From Fen-1135 sp963705275 (GTDB lineage: Bacteria; Desulfobacterota; Syntrophia; Syntrophales; UBA2185): a stretch of DNA of 64,000 nt. Position numbers and translations under genes: made by a program. Every line of letters starts with the position of its first letter. Position 1 is the stretch's first letter. Of the stretch, positions 27,393 through 36,837 are shown in pieces. The stretch covers positions 1,860,001-1,924,000 of the forward strand of contig OY970063.1 of assembly GCA_963705275.1 (NCBI GenBank). The letters run 5' to 3'. The notes under the pieces are model-generated. The model did no database searches. It was not told the DNA's origin and was given only the letters and a program-made list of their open reading frames with translations.

Positions 27393-28711
27393 AGCGATAC
27401 CTCAGGGATTGTCCGTTGCGACGACTGGCAATCCGGATAACGATAGATATTTCCCTCGTAATTCCGGAGCATCAGATCATTGCCTTCCCGACCGACGGCA
27501 TAATCGGGTATCAGGGGGATTTTGCCGCCGCCGCCAGGGGCATCAATGACGTATGTCGGTACTGCATAGCCTGTCGTGTGGCCGCGCAAACCTTCAATGA
27601 TGTCGAGACCGGCTCTTACAGGAGTGCGAAAATGCGATGATCCGGGGATCGGGTCGCACTGATAGAGATAGTAGGGTTTAACCCGTATCTTGAGGAGTCC
27701 GTGAACCAGGCGTGTCATTGTTTCCACGTCGTCATTTATTTTGTTGAGCAGCACTGTCTGACTGCCGAGCGGTATGCCCGCGTTGGCAAGGCGGGTACAT
27801 GCCTGACTCATTTCAGGCGTTAACTCATCCGGGTGGTTCACGTGGATACTGATCCAGAGAGGGTGAAAACGCTTTAAGATGTATGTAAGTTTAGGAGTTA
27901 TCCTCTGAGGCAGCACAACGGGTATCTTGGTGCCGATGCGCAAGAGCTCTATATGGGAGATCTTTCTCAGCCGGGCCAGAAGCCATTCCAGTCTTTCGTC
28001 GGAGAGAGTCAGCGGATCTCCGCCGGAAAGGAGCACGTCGCGGATCAGAGGATTCTTTTCTATGTATTCAATCGCGCCTTCCCACGCATCGGTGTTTGAC
28101 ATGGCCTTGCCGTGGCTCCCGACCATGCGTGAGCGCGTGCAATACCGGCAGTATGTCGAACAGGTGTCCGTGACAAGAAAAAGGACGCGGTCCGGATAGC
28201 GGTGTACGATTCCCGGGACAGGACTGTCGTGCTCCTCTCCCAGTGGATCGTCGGCTTCCACCGCAGTACGGTGACGTTCATCGGTTACGGGCACAACCAT
28301 CCGTCGCAGCGGCTGGGATGAATCAAACTCGTCAAGCAGGCTTATGTAATAAGGTGTGATGGCAACCGGTATCGAACCCTCGTGATGGTTCATGGCGTTC
28401 CGTTCGTCTTCCGACAGCCAGATGAATTGCGAAAGCGCATCGACGTCCTTAATGCGGTTTCCGTATTGCCAGTGCCAATTGCTCCATTCGAGGGATGTTA
28501 CTTCAGGATAGAAACGCTTCCGAAAAGCCCGTGTACGGGGGCTTTCCTTAAAACGAAAAACATATTGGACGCCCTTTGCCTTAATGGCCGAAGGGGTAAG
28601 GAGAGTATTATATGATGTTAATATGTCGTTTGTGTAATTTTCAATACCAACAAGACCTGATGAACTACCCGGAGGTTCAACCTCCTCCGTAAAAAGGGTC
28701 TCGTTATCCAT
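27389..28711 (-). CDS. kamA: Lysine 2,3-aminomutase family radical SAM enzyme
   Basis: 440 residues from the ATG at 28711, fixed by a strong GGAGGAGG site seven bases upstream; the frame extends another 150 codons upstream through A/T-rich, low-complexity sequence that is not credible protein. The radical SAM cluster motif CSTYCRYCTRSR gives CxxxCxxC. SGGDPL follows, and the PLP-binding Lys lies in PGGGGKIPLIP. The enzyme interconverts L-lysine and L-beta-lysine. In many bacteria it is paired with the acetyltransferase AblB for the osmolyte N-acetyl-beta-lysine. Here that gene is absent and two ATP-grasp ligases follow with overlapping frames. Confidence 0.9.
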   Translation of the reverse strand: MDNETLFTEEVEPPGSSSGLVGIENYTNDILTSYNTLLTPSAIKAKGVQYVFRFKESPRTRAFRKRFYPEVTSLEWSNWHWQYGNRIKDVDALSQFIWLSEDERNAMNHHEGSIPVAITPYYISLLDEFDSSQPLRRMVVPVTDERHRTAVEADDPLGEEHDSPVPGIVHRYPDRVLFLVTDTCSTYCRYCTRSRMVGSHGKAMSNTDAWEGAIEYIEKNPLIRDVLLSGGDPLTLSDERLEWLLARLRKISHIELLRIGTKIPVVLPQRITPKLTYILKRFHPLWISIHVNHPDELTPEMSQACTRLANAGIPLGSQTVLLNKINDDVETMTRLVHGLLKIRVKPYYLYQCDPIPGSSHFRTPVRAGLDIIEGLRGHTTGYAVPTYVIDAPGGGGKIPLIPDYAVGREGNDLMLRNYEGNIYRYPDCQSSQRTIPEVSL

Positions 28712-28909
28712 TTGGTTATCCTCCTCCGTATGCAGGGATGATAAAAATTTTTCCCCTTTCTTTTTTTTCTGCAATATATTTTTTTCTGTACGCTGTTTAT
28801 AAATGCTTGTCAATATTTTTTTCGTTTTTTTGAAAAAAATTTTTATTTTTCTTGAAACAAAAAAAATCAAACCGTAGAATGCAGGAAAAAATTTTTGCCA
28901 AGTGAGCAT

Positions 28910-29692
28910 ATGCCTGAACTTCCCGAAGTAGAAACTCTGTGCCGGCAATTGAGGCGGGTGATTGCAGATAGAGAGATCATCGGTGTTGAAATCCTCGATC
29001 GTAAGCTGGGAGTTGTGAAAGGGATTGCTGGAAGAAAGATCACTGCAGTCACTCGTTATGGTAAGGCCGTGGAGATAAAGCTTGATAACGATATGCGGCT
29101 TCTTCTTCATCTGCGCATGACGGGCAAGATGCAGTGGCAGAGCGCGTCTCGGGAGATGCCGCCACACACCCGTTTCACAATTTCATTTTCTCACGGCAGG
29201 CTTCTTTGCATCGACACCCGGCGTTTTGCTACACTTGCCGTCACGACAGATGGAAGCTCTCAAGCTTTCGTTAAAGATCCATTGCTTGATTTCCGGACTG
29301 AAGAGCTGCACAAAGTCGCACGCGCGAAAAGACTTCCCGTGAAATCATTCCTGATGGATCAGCGACTCATTGCGGGAATCGGAAATATTTATGCCTGTGA
29401 GATTCTCCATGAGGTATCGATCAGTCCGTGGCGACCGGCAAGCGGAGTGTCCTTGCGCGAGTGGAGAAAGATAGAGAGAGCGACGAAAGAAATTCTTGAG
29501 AGGGCAATCGCCTGCCGCGGCACAACGGTATCGGATTGGCGTGATCTGTTTGGCCGAAAAGGTGAGTATCAGCATGAATTGAAAGTTTATGGCCGTGAGG
29601 GACTCTCCTGCCTTCGCTGTCACGGCGCAATAGAGCGCCTGCCCCTGAGCGGCAGAGGGACTTATTTCTGCCCCACATGCCAGAGAAGATGA
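28910..29692 (+). CDS. mutM: Formamidopyrimidine-DNA glycosylase
   Basis: 260 residues. The start is certain, because the enzyme needs Pro directly after Met: MPELPEVET begins at ATG 28910 and gives the catalytic Pro and Glu. The helix-two-turn-helix region (RLIAGIGNIYACEIL) contains the family Asn-Ile-Tyr. The C-terminal zinc finger CLRCHGAIERLPLSGRG...CPTC has all four Cys. It removes 8-oxoguanine and formamidopyrimidine and cuts the strand. It is divergent from kamA across about 200 A/T-rich bases that must hold both promoters. Confidence 0.95.
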   Translation: MPELPEVETLCRQLRRVIADREIIGVEILDRKLGVVKGIAGRKITAVTRYGKAVEIKLDNDMRLLLHLRMTGKMQWQSASREMPPHTRFTISFSHGRLLCIDTRRFATLAVTTDGSSQAFVKDPLLDFRTEELHKVARAKRLPVKSFLMDQRLIAGIGNIYACEILHEVSISPWRPASGVSLREWRKIERATKEILERAIACRGTTVSDWRDLFGRKGEYQHELKVYGREGLSCLRCHGAIERLPLSGRGTYFCPTCQRR

Positions 29693-29738
29693 TGATCCGA
29701 TAATCTGAGCGAGATAATCTCCGGGAAGAAACCCCAGT

Positions 29739-30815
29739 CTAATGCTTGCCTGCTGTTAGTGTGGCCCGCAGCATCCCCAGACCATTTCTGATTTCAAACG
29801 TGCCTACGTACTTGCGGATGTCATCACGCGAGTACTTGATGACACAGGTGGGCGTTGATTTAGCCTGATAGGTATTTATGATCTTATTGAGCGCCGGATA
29901 CACCGGTGAAAGGTCATAGAGAGCGATGGGAACGCCCTCCGCCTTCAGCGCTTTCTTGAGATCATCTTCAGACTGGGCAGCATGATTCCTTGCCAGGGAG
30001 AACAGCACCCGCCGCGCGTGAAGGACATTCTCGTAACTCTTTGCCGCCCTCGCAGCATACAGATAGTACTGGGCATAGAGACGGGTTTCCTTATGGAGGG
30101 GAAGATCGACGAAGGTCACCCTCACGCCTCCTCCGGACAGGAATTCTTTCACTGCGGGGTCAAGCTCGGACTCCATGGACTGGCAAGGCGGGCAGAAGTA
30201 ATCAGTGAAGATGATCAACTCGTATTTGCCTGAACCATACGACGGCACGATCGATTTTTCCGCACCGTACGCCGGCGTCGCAGAGCCGGAGAATGTGAAA
30301 TTCACAAAAATATATCCCAGAATAACGAAAGCGAGAAGGGGTAAGGGCCTCTTGATTATGGGAGGAAGCTCCACGGCGCCGACGCCATATACGATCCCGT
30401 TCAACCAGCCTATCTTGCGCATTGGCTGTTTTTCGTAGTTCAGAATAAATGCTATGATGATCATGGATGCAAAGGCGAGGCAGTAGGGGCAAAACACATC
30501 CTCCCTGAATTGGAATGCGATGAGATGCAGCTCGGCGCCGATACCCGTTGCCAGGAGGGCGCGGACGTATGGCATTTTACTGAAAGCGGCAAAAACTATG
30601 ATTATAAGCATATAAACGACACCGATATATGACAGGTCAATCCCGAAGATATCCCCCTGCAGGTAGGAGCAGGCGGTGTCGCATGACTTATAATAAAACA
30701 TGATTCCAATGCCTGCTGCCGCAAGGATTATTGTTATGACAGTACGCTTTGCTTTTATCTTTTCCACTTTATTTATTTTGATCGCGTCGATTTGCCGCTC
30801 TTCATACGGTGACAT
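29739..30815 (-). CDS. VKOR-thioredoxin-like fusion (disulfide-forming membrane protein)
   Basis: 358 residues. After a short cytoplasmic N-terminus and a membrane span, the vitamin K epoxide reductase domain shows a loop Cys pair (CDTACSY near 45) and the quinone-proximal CPYC pair near 110, within four to five spans. A final span at about 165-180 leads to a periplasmic DsbA-like domain (about 195-358) with FTDYFCPPCQSM. VKOR fusions of this type oxidise protein thiols and pass electrons to quinone, replacing DsbA/DsbB. It lies 74 bases downstream of the UshA-like gene on the same strand and may be cotranscribed with it. Confidence 0.85.
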   Translation of the reverse strand: MSPYEERQIDAIKINKVEKIKAKRTVITIILAAAGIGIMFYYKSCDTACSYLQGDIFGIDLSYIGVVYMLIIIVFAAFSKMPYVRALLATGIGAELHLIAFQFREDVFCPYCLAFASMIIIAFILNYEKQPMRKIGWLNGIVYGVGAVELPPIIKRPLPLLAFVILGYIFVNFTFSGSATPAYGAEKSIVPSYGSGKYELIIFTDYFCPPCQSMESELDPAVKEFLSGGGVRVTFVDLPLHKETRLYAQYYLYAARAAKSYENVLHARRVLFSLARNHAAQSEDDLKKALKAEGVPIALYDLSPVYPALNKIINTYQAKSTPTCVIKYSRDDIRKYVGTFEIRNGLGMLRATLTAGKH

Positions 30816-30889
30816 TTTTCATGTGAACTCTATCAATTTCATATTGCGCAGGCAAGGGATGAATTCTCAGGCGTCTGAATAATAAATAT

Positions 30890-31948
30890 TTAATCCTTTT
30901 CAATCCCTGCTTTTCTTATCCACCCTGAGACCTCCTTGTCTTCCGGGATGGACTTGTCCAGGGGTATCAATGTCCAGTGAAAGCTGTTGTCCCCGGAAGG
31001 AGGCTCTCTGGAAATCCTCGCCGCATCCCCTGATGAAGCGTGCTGCATCGCCTGCTCCTCCGTCCTTTTGTAACTGTAAGGTGAGGATGCATTAACACTG
31101 CCGAGTTGCAGCTTGCCTGCGTACATACCATGTTTATAGGATTCAAGAAGGGGTGTCCGCCCTTCCCAGAGCGGTGACTGGATATATCTGCCATCGCGTC
31201 CGCCAAGGACGAAATGAATCCCCGGGACCGCTCTGATGACTTCCTGCTGACGGTCCGACGGTAGGGCTGAGAGAAGTATGATTACATCCGCCTTGCCGCG
31301 AAGTATACCTGTCATTTCCCGCGCAGTCGTGACCGGTTCCTTTACCAGGAATTCTTTCCCCGCTTCCTTATATAGATCCGTCCTTATGTCCGGAGAAAGA
31401 AGGCCGAAGAAGGCAACGCGTATGCCGCCGACTTTCTTTATGATGTACGGCTTGAAGATGGAAGTTCTTGTCGAACGATTGACGAGATTGGAGGAGACAA
31501 GCGGGAGTCCTCGGGATGCCTCCTTGCGTAAGAACACCAACCCTAGCATCAGATCCATGTCACCCACATTTATTGCTGCTACCCCCATGCGTATGTAAGC
31601 GCGACTGATCAGCCTTGCCTTTGTGAGCGATTGCGTCTGATTAGCGTCTGTCCACGCGCCTGTCATGAGATTGCCGGAATCGACTACCAGGAGCGACCTG
31701 TCTTCGCTCTTAAGCTTCTCTACGAGGGATACCCGCCTGGCGATACCGCCAAGCACCTTTTCCCCTCAGGTGGGACAGGGGAACAGGTGGCCCTGTATGT
31801 TGCTGCCTTGAATTACTGTCAATTGTGTTGCATCGGCAAACGCGTTCGCAAAAGGAAAGGCGTGAAGGGCGTAGAGAAGAACCGCTGACGCTACCATGAA
31901 GTTTCGCGCGTGGCTGATTAGGCCGCTATATTTATTACAAACCGTCAT
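30890..31948 (-). CDS. UshA-like periplasmic metallophosphoesterase, probable selenoprotein (UGA = Sec61)
   Basis: One frame of 353 codons runs from ATG 31948 to the stop at 30890, interrupted only by TGA at 31768-31766. An N-terminal signal peptide (hydrophobic to AFPFANAFA) is followed by LTVIQGSNIQGHLFPCPT, then UGA, then GEKVLGGIARR. This matches the first metal-binding motif and its downstream segment in 5'-nucleotidase-like (UshA) proteins, so the reading frame clearly continues. Reading UGA as selenocysteine gives a CPTU motif equivalent to CxxC. A hairpin with the features of a bacterial SECIS lies at the right distance. As I recall, NCBI has an 'UshA-like (seleno)protein' family, which fits. 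The expected activity is hydrolysis of a phosphoester in the periplasm; the Sec suggests an added redox or metal role. The start codon lacks a strong ribosome-binding site. Confidence 0.75.
31734..31768 (-). promoter_or_regulatory. Candidate bacterial SECIS element directly after the in-frame UGA
   Basis: On the minus strand, ten bases after the UGA (31768-31766), TGCTTGGCG pairs with CGCCAGGCG over nine base pairs (two G-U) around the tetraloop GTAT, occupying 31755-31734. The loop begins with G, 20 bases downstream of the UGA. A stable apical stem and a G among the first loop bases at about 16-37 bases from the UGA are the known requirements for SelB recruitment in bacteria. Confidence 0.65.
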
Positions 31949-32075
31949 TCTCTAAACACATTGGTGGTGTTGGATATTTCGAAATCCATGCGTGACGGCA
32001 TGGCGTCGTTGTGTCGCGTCTCCGAAGCCGCACAGCCATCAGGGGGAAATGCTGTCCTGCATGAACAACGGGCAT

Positions 32076-33029
32076 TTACTCTCCTCCTTCCGGCTCTGGG
32101 TGAGGGACATTTACAGGACAGGATAGAATACCTGTTGCCGGACATGATGTTGCCTCAAATTGCAGAACAGGGTGATCGATGGAAAATCGACAAAGGAGTT
32201 CATGTCGTATCTTCGCGGCAATGTCATCGACATTGCTCAACATCTGATCTTCCACGACGACGTGGGCAATGAGGGCGACGCCTTCCGTCGCAATATTCCA
32301 TACGTGGAGATGGTGAATCTTCTCCACGCCGGGTATAGCTTCTATCTCCCTTTGTATGGCATGAAGATCGATACCAACGGGTGTGGCATTCATAAGGATT
32401 TCAAAAGCGTTCTTCAAAATATCCCACGCGCTGTACAGGATCAAGATCACGATGACCCAGGAAACGACGGGATCGAGCCAGTACCAGGGCTTGAATATCC
32501 ATATGATACCCAGAACAGCCACCCCAAGGGACGTTATGGCATCGGTTAACATGTGCAGGAAGGCGCTTCGTATGTTAAGATTGTCATGAGCCTCCGGCCG
32601 CAGCATTAATGTCGATAACATGTTTGCCAGGAAGGCTATGGAGGCGATGAGTATAACAAGGTTGCCCTGGATGGGTCGCGGATTCTGGAGACGGTGCCAT
32701 CCCTCAATGGTGATGAAGAGACCTGCGCCAAAGAGCACTGCCACGTTAAGCACGGCGGCAAAGACCTCCATGCGTTTGAAGCCAAATGTATGTTTCAGAG
32801 TAGGCTCACGCCTTCCGATACGCAGGGCTGAATAGCTGATCAACACGGACGTAAAATCACTCAGATTGTGGAGGGCATCGCTGATGAGAGCCATGCTTCC
32901 CGACATGATGCCGCCATAGAGCTGAACTGCGGGGATGATCAGGTTCATGACCATCGTAGCTATAAGCCGCTTGCTCAAGTCCAGAGATTTAAAATAATGA
33001 TTCGAATGTTTTTCCATTTTGTCAGACAT
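32076..33029 (-). CDS. Cation diffusion facilitator (CzcD/ZitB-like) metal exporter
   Basis: 317 residues with six transmembrane spans. The two intramembrane metal sites appear as SDALHNLSD near 50 and FLHMLTDAITS near 155. The cytoplasmic C-terminal domain contains the HHLHVWNI segment typical of the dimer's regulatory zinc sites. The protein exports Zn2+, Co2+ or similar ions in exchange for protons. The tail (CPATGILSCPVNVPHPEPEGGE) is longer than usual and carries two Cys that could bind metal. The gene is monocistronic, with 284 gene-free bases upstream before the divergent PEBP gene. Confidence 0.9.
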   Translation of the reverse strand: MSDKMEKHSNHYFKSLDLSKRLIATMVMNLIIPAVQLYGGIMSGSMALISDALHNLSDFTSVLISYSALRIGRREPTLKHTFGFKRMEVFAAVLNVAVLFGAGLFITIEGWHRLQNPRPIQGNLVILIASIAFLANMLSTLMLRPEAHDNLNIRSAFLHMLTDAITSLGVAVLGIIWIFKPWYWLDPVVSWVIVILILYSAWDILKNAFEILMNATPVGIDLHAIQREIEAIPGVEKIHHLHVWNIATEGVALIAHVVVEDQMLSNVDDIAAKIRHELLCRFSIDHPVLQFEATSCPATGILSCPVNVPHPEPEGGE

Positions 33030-33313
33030 TGAGAACTATGACAACAGAGCTTCTCCTGTCAGTTTTCACAACGCATGAATAATGCTAACCTAAATTGCAT
33101 GGTGCATACAAGAGATTTATAATCGATTTTATTATTGTCAAACGGAAAAATTGAGATTTCGTACACTCGCTGTCGTGAAGGAGCGACAAGTAAACCCGTT
33201 TATCCATTGACGTATCAGAAATCAAATTTTATAATAACAAAAAAGACGTGAGGACAGATGCATAAGAAAAGAATAAAATACCGGAAATGGCAAATTTCTA
33301 TAATGGAGAGACG

Positions 33314-33862
33314 ATGAAGAAGATATTATGTCTCTTGGGTTTGCTGACATTTCTTTTCGTATATTTCAGTCTCGATCAGTCAGGTGCACAAGTCAAAGGA
33401 GGGAATAATATGCAAATCAAAAGCTCGGCCTTCAAGAATGGTGCAAGGATACCTGCAAAGCATACCTGTGATGGTGTGGATGTTTCACCCCGTCTGGAGT
33501 GGGGCAAATTACCGGCAGGAACGAAATATCTGGCGCTCATCTGTGATGATCCCGATGCTCCCATGGGAACGTGGGTCCACTGGGTACTCTACGATGTACC
33601 GGCGAGTGCTGGAGGCTTGCCGGAGAAATTGCCTCCGCTGAAAGAGCTTGCCGATGGCACAAAGCAGGGCATGAATGATTTCCGCGCCATCGGCTACGGA
33701 GGACCTTGCCCCCCCTCCGGCGAGCATCGCTACTTTTTTAAACTCTACGCCCTTGATGGTCCGACGGGGCTAAAGCCGGGGGCTACTAAGGCGCAGCTCC
33801 TGGCAGCCATGAAAGGACACATACTTGCGGAAGCGGAGTTGATGGGGAAATATAAAAGGTAG
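33314..33862 (+). CDS. YbhB/YbcL (PEBP, Raf-kinase-inhibitor-like) exported protein
   Basis: 182 residues from ATG 33314, which has a GGAGAG ribosome-binding site; a start at 33287 would extend it by nine residues. A signal peptide occupies about the first 25 residues. The phosphatidylethanolamine-binding fold is identified by ICDDPDAPMGTWVHWVLYD and by GYGGPCPPSGEHRYFFKLYALD, which form the anion pocket. Bacterial members have no established biochemical role. The gene is followed 10 bases later by a radical SAM gene. Confidence 0.88.
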   Translation: MKKILCLLGLLTFLFVYFSLDQSGAQVKGGNNMQIKSSAFKNGARIPAKHTCDGVDVSPRLEWGKLPAGTKYLALICDDPDAPMGTWVHWVLYDVPASAGGLPEKLPPLKELADGTKQGMNDFRAIGYGGPCPPSGEHRYFFKLYALDGPTGLKPGATKAQLLAAMKGHILAEAELMGKYKR

Positions 33863-33872
33863 CAGCAAGAAA

Positions 33873-34784
33873 ATGCGCGAGCCGTCCTACCTCAGACTTT
33901 ACAGGGAGGGAAAGCTTCAGGACCGCATTGACAGGGCGGTGGAGATGATGAGGGACTGCTCGCTCTGTCCCCGAAAATGCCATGTAGATCGACTATCCGG
34001 GGAGCGTGGGTTTTGCTGCACGGGGAAAAAGGCAAGAGTGGCAAGCCTGCACGCCCACTTCGGAGAAGAGGCGCCCCTTGTGGGAAGGGGCGGCTCAGGC
34101 ACCATCTTTTTCAGATCATGCAACCTCCTTTGTTACTTCTGTCAGAACTATGACATCAGCCACGATGCAGAAGGCGGTGAGGTAGAGCCAAGAGACCTTG
34201 CCGACATGATGATTAGTCTCCAGATGCGGGGATGTCACAATATCAACTTTGTAACACCCTCCCACGTGGCGCCACAGATACTTGAGGGACTTATCATTGC
34301 CGTCGAACGCGGCCTCAAGGTGCCCCTCGTCTACAACACAGGCGGATACGATAAGATTGAAACATTAAAGATTCTGGAAGACGTCTTTGACATCTATATG
34401 CCTGACTTCAAGTTCTGGGAAGCAAGGTGGTCTGAAAAATTCTGCAAAGCCCCTGATTACAGGAAAATAGCCGCAGCAGCGATAAAGGAGATGCACCGCC
34501 AGGTGGGTGACCTGCTCATCGATGAGTCAGGTATTGCAGAAAGAGGGCTGCTGGTGCGGCACTTGGTCATGCCTAACGACGTTTCGAATACGAAGGAGGT
34601 CATGACATTTCTTGCCGACAAAATTTCTGAAGACACTTATGTAAATGTGATGGATCAGTACCATCCCTGCGGAAAGGCAACGCTGGACCCAGCAATCAAT
34701 CGCCGTCTTACGAGGAAGGAATATGTTGAGGCCGTCCGCCGGACCAGGGAGGCAGGCATTCACAGACTGGATTCCTGGCGCTGA
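33873..34784 (+). CDS. Radical SAM protein, pyruvate-formate-lyase-activating-enzyme-like
   Basis: 303 residues. The radical SAM cluster motif is in FFRSCNLLCYFCQNYDIS (CxxxCxxC, about residues 86-93). A preceding Cys-rich N-terminal segment, CSLCPRKCHVDR...GFCC, is typical of the uncharacterised PflX/YgiQ-like subgroup related to PflA and is probably a second Fe-S or zinc site. The barrel includes NINFVTPSHV and YMPDFKFW. PflA homologues make glycyl radicals, but no glycyl-radical enzyme is nearby, so the substrate is unknown. Confidence 0.85.
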   Translation: MREPSYLRLYREGKLQDRIDRAVEMMRDCSLCPRKCHVDRLSGERGFCCTGKKARVASLHAHFGEEAPLVGRGGSGTIFFRSCNLLCYFCQNYDISHDAEGGEVEPRDLADMMISLQMRGCHNINFVTPSHVAPQILEGLIIAVERGLKVPLVYNTGGYDKIETLKILEDVFDIYMPDFKFWEARWSEKFCKAPDYRKIAAAAIKEMHRQVGDLLIDESGIAERGLLVRHLVMPNDVSNTKEVMTFLADKISEDTYVNVMDQYHPCGKATLDPAINRRLTRKEYVEAVRRTREAGIHRLDSWR

Positions 34785-34842
34785 AGAAAGAACCCGAGAG
34801 CCGTTTGAGAAAAGTGCGTAACAAAAAGCCGCATCGGGATGG

Positions 34843-35751
34843 TCAGCCTTCCTTGTTTTGCAGGTAGTCTCTCATCCCCTTGATGCTGTTGACGGAAAAT
34901 ATCTTTTCACGGGACTGCACATCTTTAGGAAGGGCGCCGTAGGTGGATAACCCCCTGTCATTTTTCAACAGGTCCGCGTAAACGCTTTCCTCGAAGGGTT
35001 CGCTTCCCATTCGGTGGTGTTTCTCCACTGTAGCGAGCCAGTTGTCCAGCTGGTTGAGGGCCGTGTCAAATATATTCTTTACGTCCTGCCTGTAACCGTA
35101 ATGTCCGAAGCAGACATGAGAAACGCTGAGGGAGGCCGCCCTTTCCAGGGAATTACGGTAGATCTCATAGATGAAGGGAGGCGGTGTGGCGATACGCAGA
35201 TACAGCCCCTGGTCCAGGGGATAGTTTATTCCCGCTGCTTCTCCCAGAAATAGGAGATTCCCTATCTGATAGCAGAGGTGGCTCGGCGCATGACCCGGAG
35301 TTTCGAAGATGTCGATTGTAAGGCCGCCCGCCTCGATCGGATTCTTATAGCTGATGTTTCGTTCGGGAATCGCGGCAATCCCACCGTACACGTCCGCCAC
35401 CTTCCCTAGGAAGCTGCGTGAACCTTCCCAGAGCTTCGTAGGATCAATCATGTGGCGAATCCCCTTGGGATGGCAGATGACCATGGCATCCGGATAATAA
35501 TCTACCAGGAGCCCCGCGCCTCCTGCATGGTCAATGTGGATGTGCGTAAGCAGGATATAATCGAGCTTCTTCACGGCAAGTTCTTTTAAAGCCTCAACGA
35601 GAACGGGAATGGTGGAGCGGGGACCCGGATCGACGAGGACGGTCAGGCCGTCCTGCCTGTATATCCAGCTGTTGAGGAAATTGTAAAATCCCTCCAAGGG
35701 CTGGTCCAGATCCACGATGTAGAGATCTTTCATGGGTTCATGTGTCGCCAT
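34843..35751 (-). CDS. MBL-fold metallohydrolase
   Basis: 302 residues from ATG 35751, chosen because AAGGAGGGGG lies directly upstream; a start at 35781 lacks one. The metallo-beta-lactamase motif LLTHIHIDHAGG lies near 68-79, with further metal ligands in FETPGHAPSHL and CFGHYG. An Asp bridging ligand is less clear because LGEAAG replaces the usual GD segment. This is a glyoxalase-II-like or lactonase-like hydrolase of unknown substrate. It is convergent with the radical SAM gene. Confidence 0.85.
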   Translation of the reverse strand: MATHEPMKDLYIVDLDQPLEGFYNFLNSWIYRQDGLTVLVDPGPRSTIPVLVEALKELAVKKLDYILLTHIHIDHAGGAGLLVDYYPDAMVICHPKGIRHMIDPTKLWEGSRSFLGKVADVYGGIAAIPERNISYKNPIEAGGLTIDIFETPGHAPSHLCYQIGNLLFLGEAAGINYPLDQGLYLRIATPPPFIYEIYRNSLERAASLSVSHVCFGHYGYRQDVKNIFDTALNQLDNWLATVEKHHRMGSEPFEESVYADLLKNDRGLSTYGALPKDVQSREKIFSVNSIKGMRDYLQNKEG

Positions 35752-35864
35752 CTCCCCCTCCTTATATATATAAGAGTCCATTTTGGGGCATTTCCCCCTC
35801 GTTCAAGTTCTTCCGGGAAGGACCTGACTTGCGTTAAGGCCTTATTAATATACTATATTTTGCA

Positions 35865-36714
35865 TTAATGCAAAGGGTTGCCGCTCAGAAAATTCAAAAC
35901 CACGGAGTTGAATTCCTCGGGTCTTTCGAAATTCGGCATATGGCCGCACCTCTCAAATATATAAAGGTGGGAGTCCGGTATCTTTTCCCTGGCAAAACAT
36001 GCATGGCTGACAGGAAAGAGGCGGTCCTCCCTCCCCCAGATAATGAGGGTCGGAATCCGTATCTTATCGAGGTTATTTATGACGGGGTCGAGGACATCCG
36101 GGCGCGCACCGCGGATGGTCGCGCAGGCGCGGAGGACATTGAGAATGGACTTTACTGCCCCCAGAGAAAAATTAAGCTCAAAATGGATGTCTATCAACTC
36201 GTCGGTGATGACAGCGGGATCGTACACCAGTTGTCTCAACACGAAGGCCACGCCTGAGCGGGACGGCATTACCATCGATTCGCCAAGTATGGGGACTGTC
36301 GCAAGCCGCATCACCAAGGGCATCTCCCTGCCGAGACCGGCGCTGTCCACAAGCACCAGCTTCTGCACGCTGCCGGGGAACCGGAGTTGGTGCATGAGAA
36401 CTATACCGCCCCCTAAGGACTGTCCTACGAGGCAGGCATCCTTTATATCAAGTGCCGTCATGAAATCATTGATGAAGTCCGCCATGTACGACGGCGAATA
36501 TTCCACTTTTGGCTTGTCGGAGCGGCCGAAACCGACTATGTCGGGGACATATACACGGTATCTCTTTGGCAAGTGCGGAAATATTATGCATCCAGATATC
36601 CGCAGATGCGCCGAGCCCGTGGATGAGAATCATATTCGAGCCCTTATCCCCTTCTGCCCAGTAACGTGTATTGACGTCACCGATCTTGATGTATCTGTCC
36701 TGCGGCATGATCAT
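35865..36714 (-). pseudogene. Alpha/beta-fold hydrolase, frame interrupted
   Basis: Two overlapping frames encode one protein. The first (from ATG 36714) holds the N-terminus with the oxyanion-hole motif LIHGLGASADIW. The second (ending at 35865) begins with KRYRVYVPDIVGFGRSDKP and carries the nucleophile elbow VGQSLGGGIV, the acid in IIWGREDRLFP, and the His in RCGHMPNFERP. The change of one frame occurs near 36570, between ISALA and KRYRV, and restoring it gives a complete catalytic triad. This is one of the few interruptions outside the 43.7-58.4 kb block. It may be a real inactivating indel or a consensus error. Confidence 0.8.
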
Positions 36715-36837
36715 ATTTCAGGCGTATATTGCTGTATCTGCTGGCGGGGGAAACATGTGCTGCAAAAGACCTCGGAACATTTTCCGAACGTGAAAATCAA
36801 TGGTTCTGGAGAAATGGGAATAAAGCAATCCGGATGT

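Noticed and set aside
27389..29167. 592-residue version of KamA starting at 29167
   Set aside because: The extra N-terminus is low-complexity and overlaps mutM on the other strand; a strong ribosome-binding site fixes the start at 28711.
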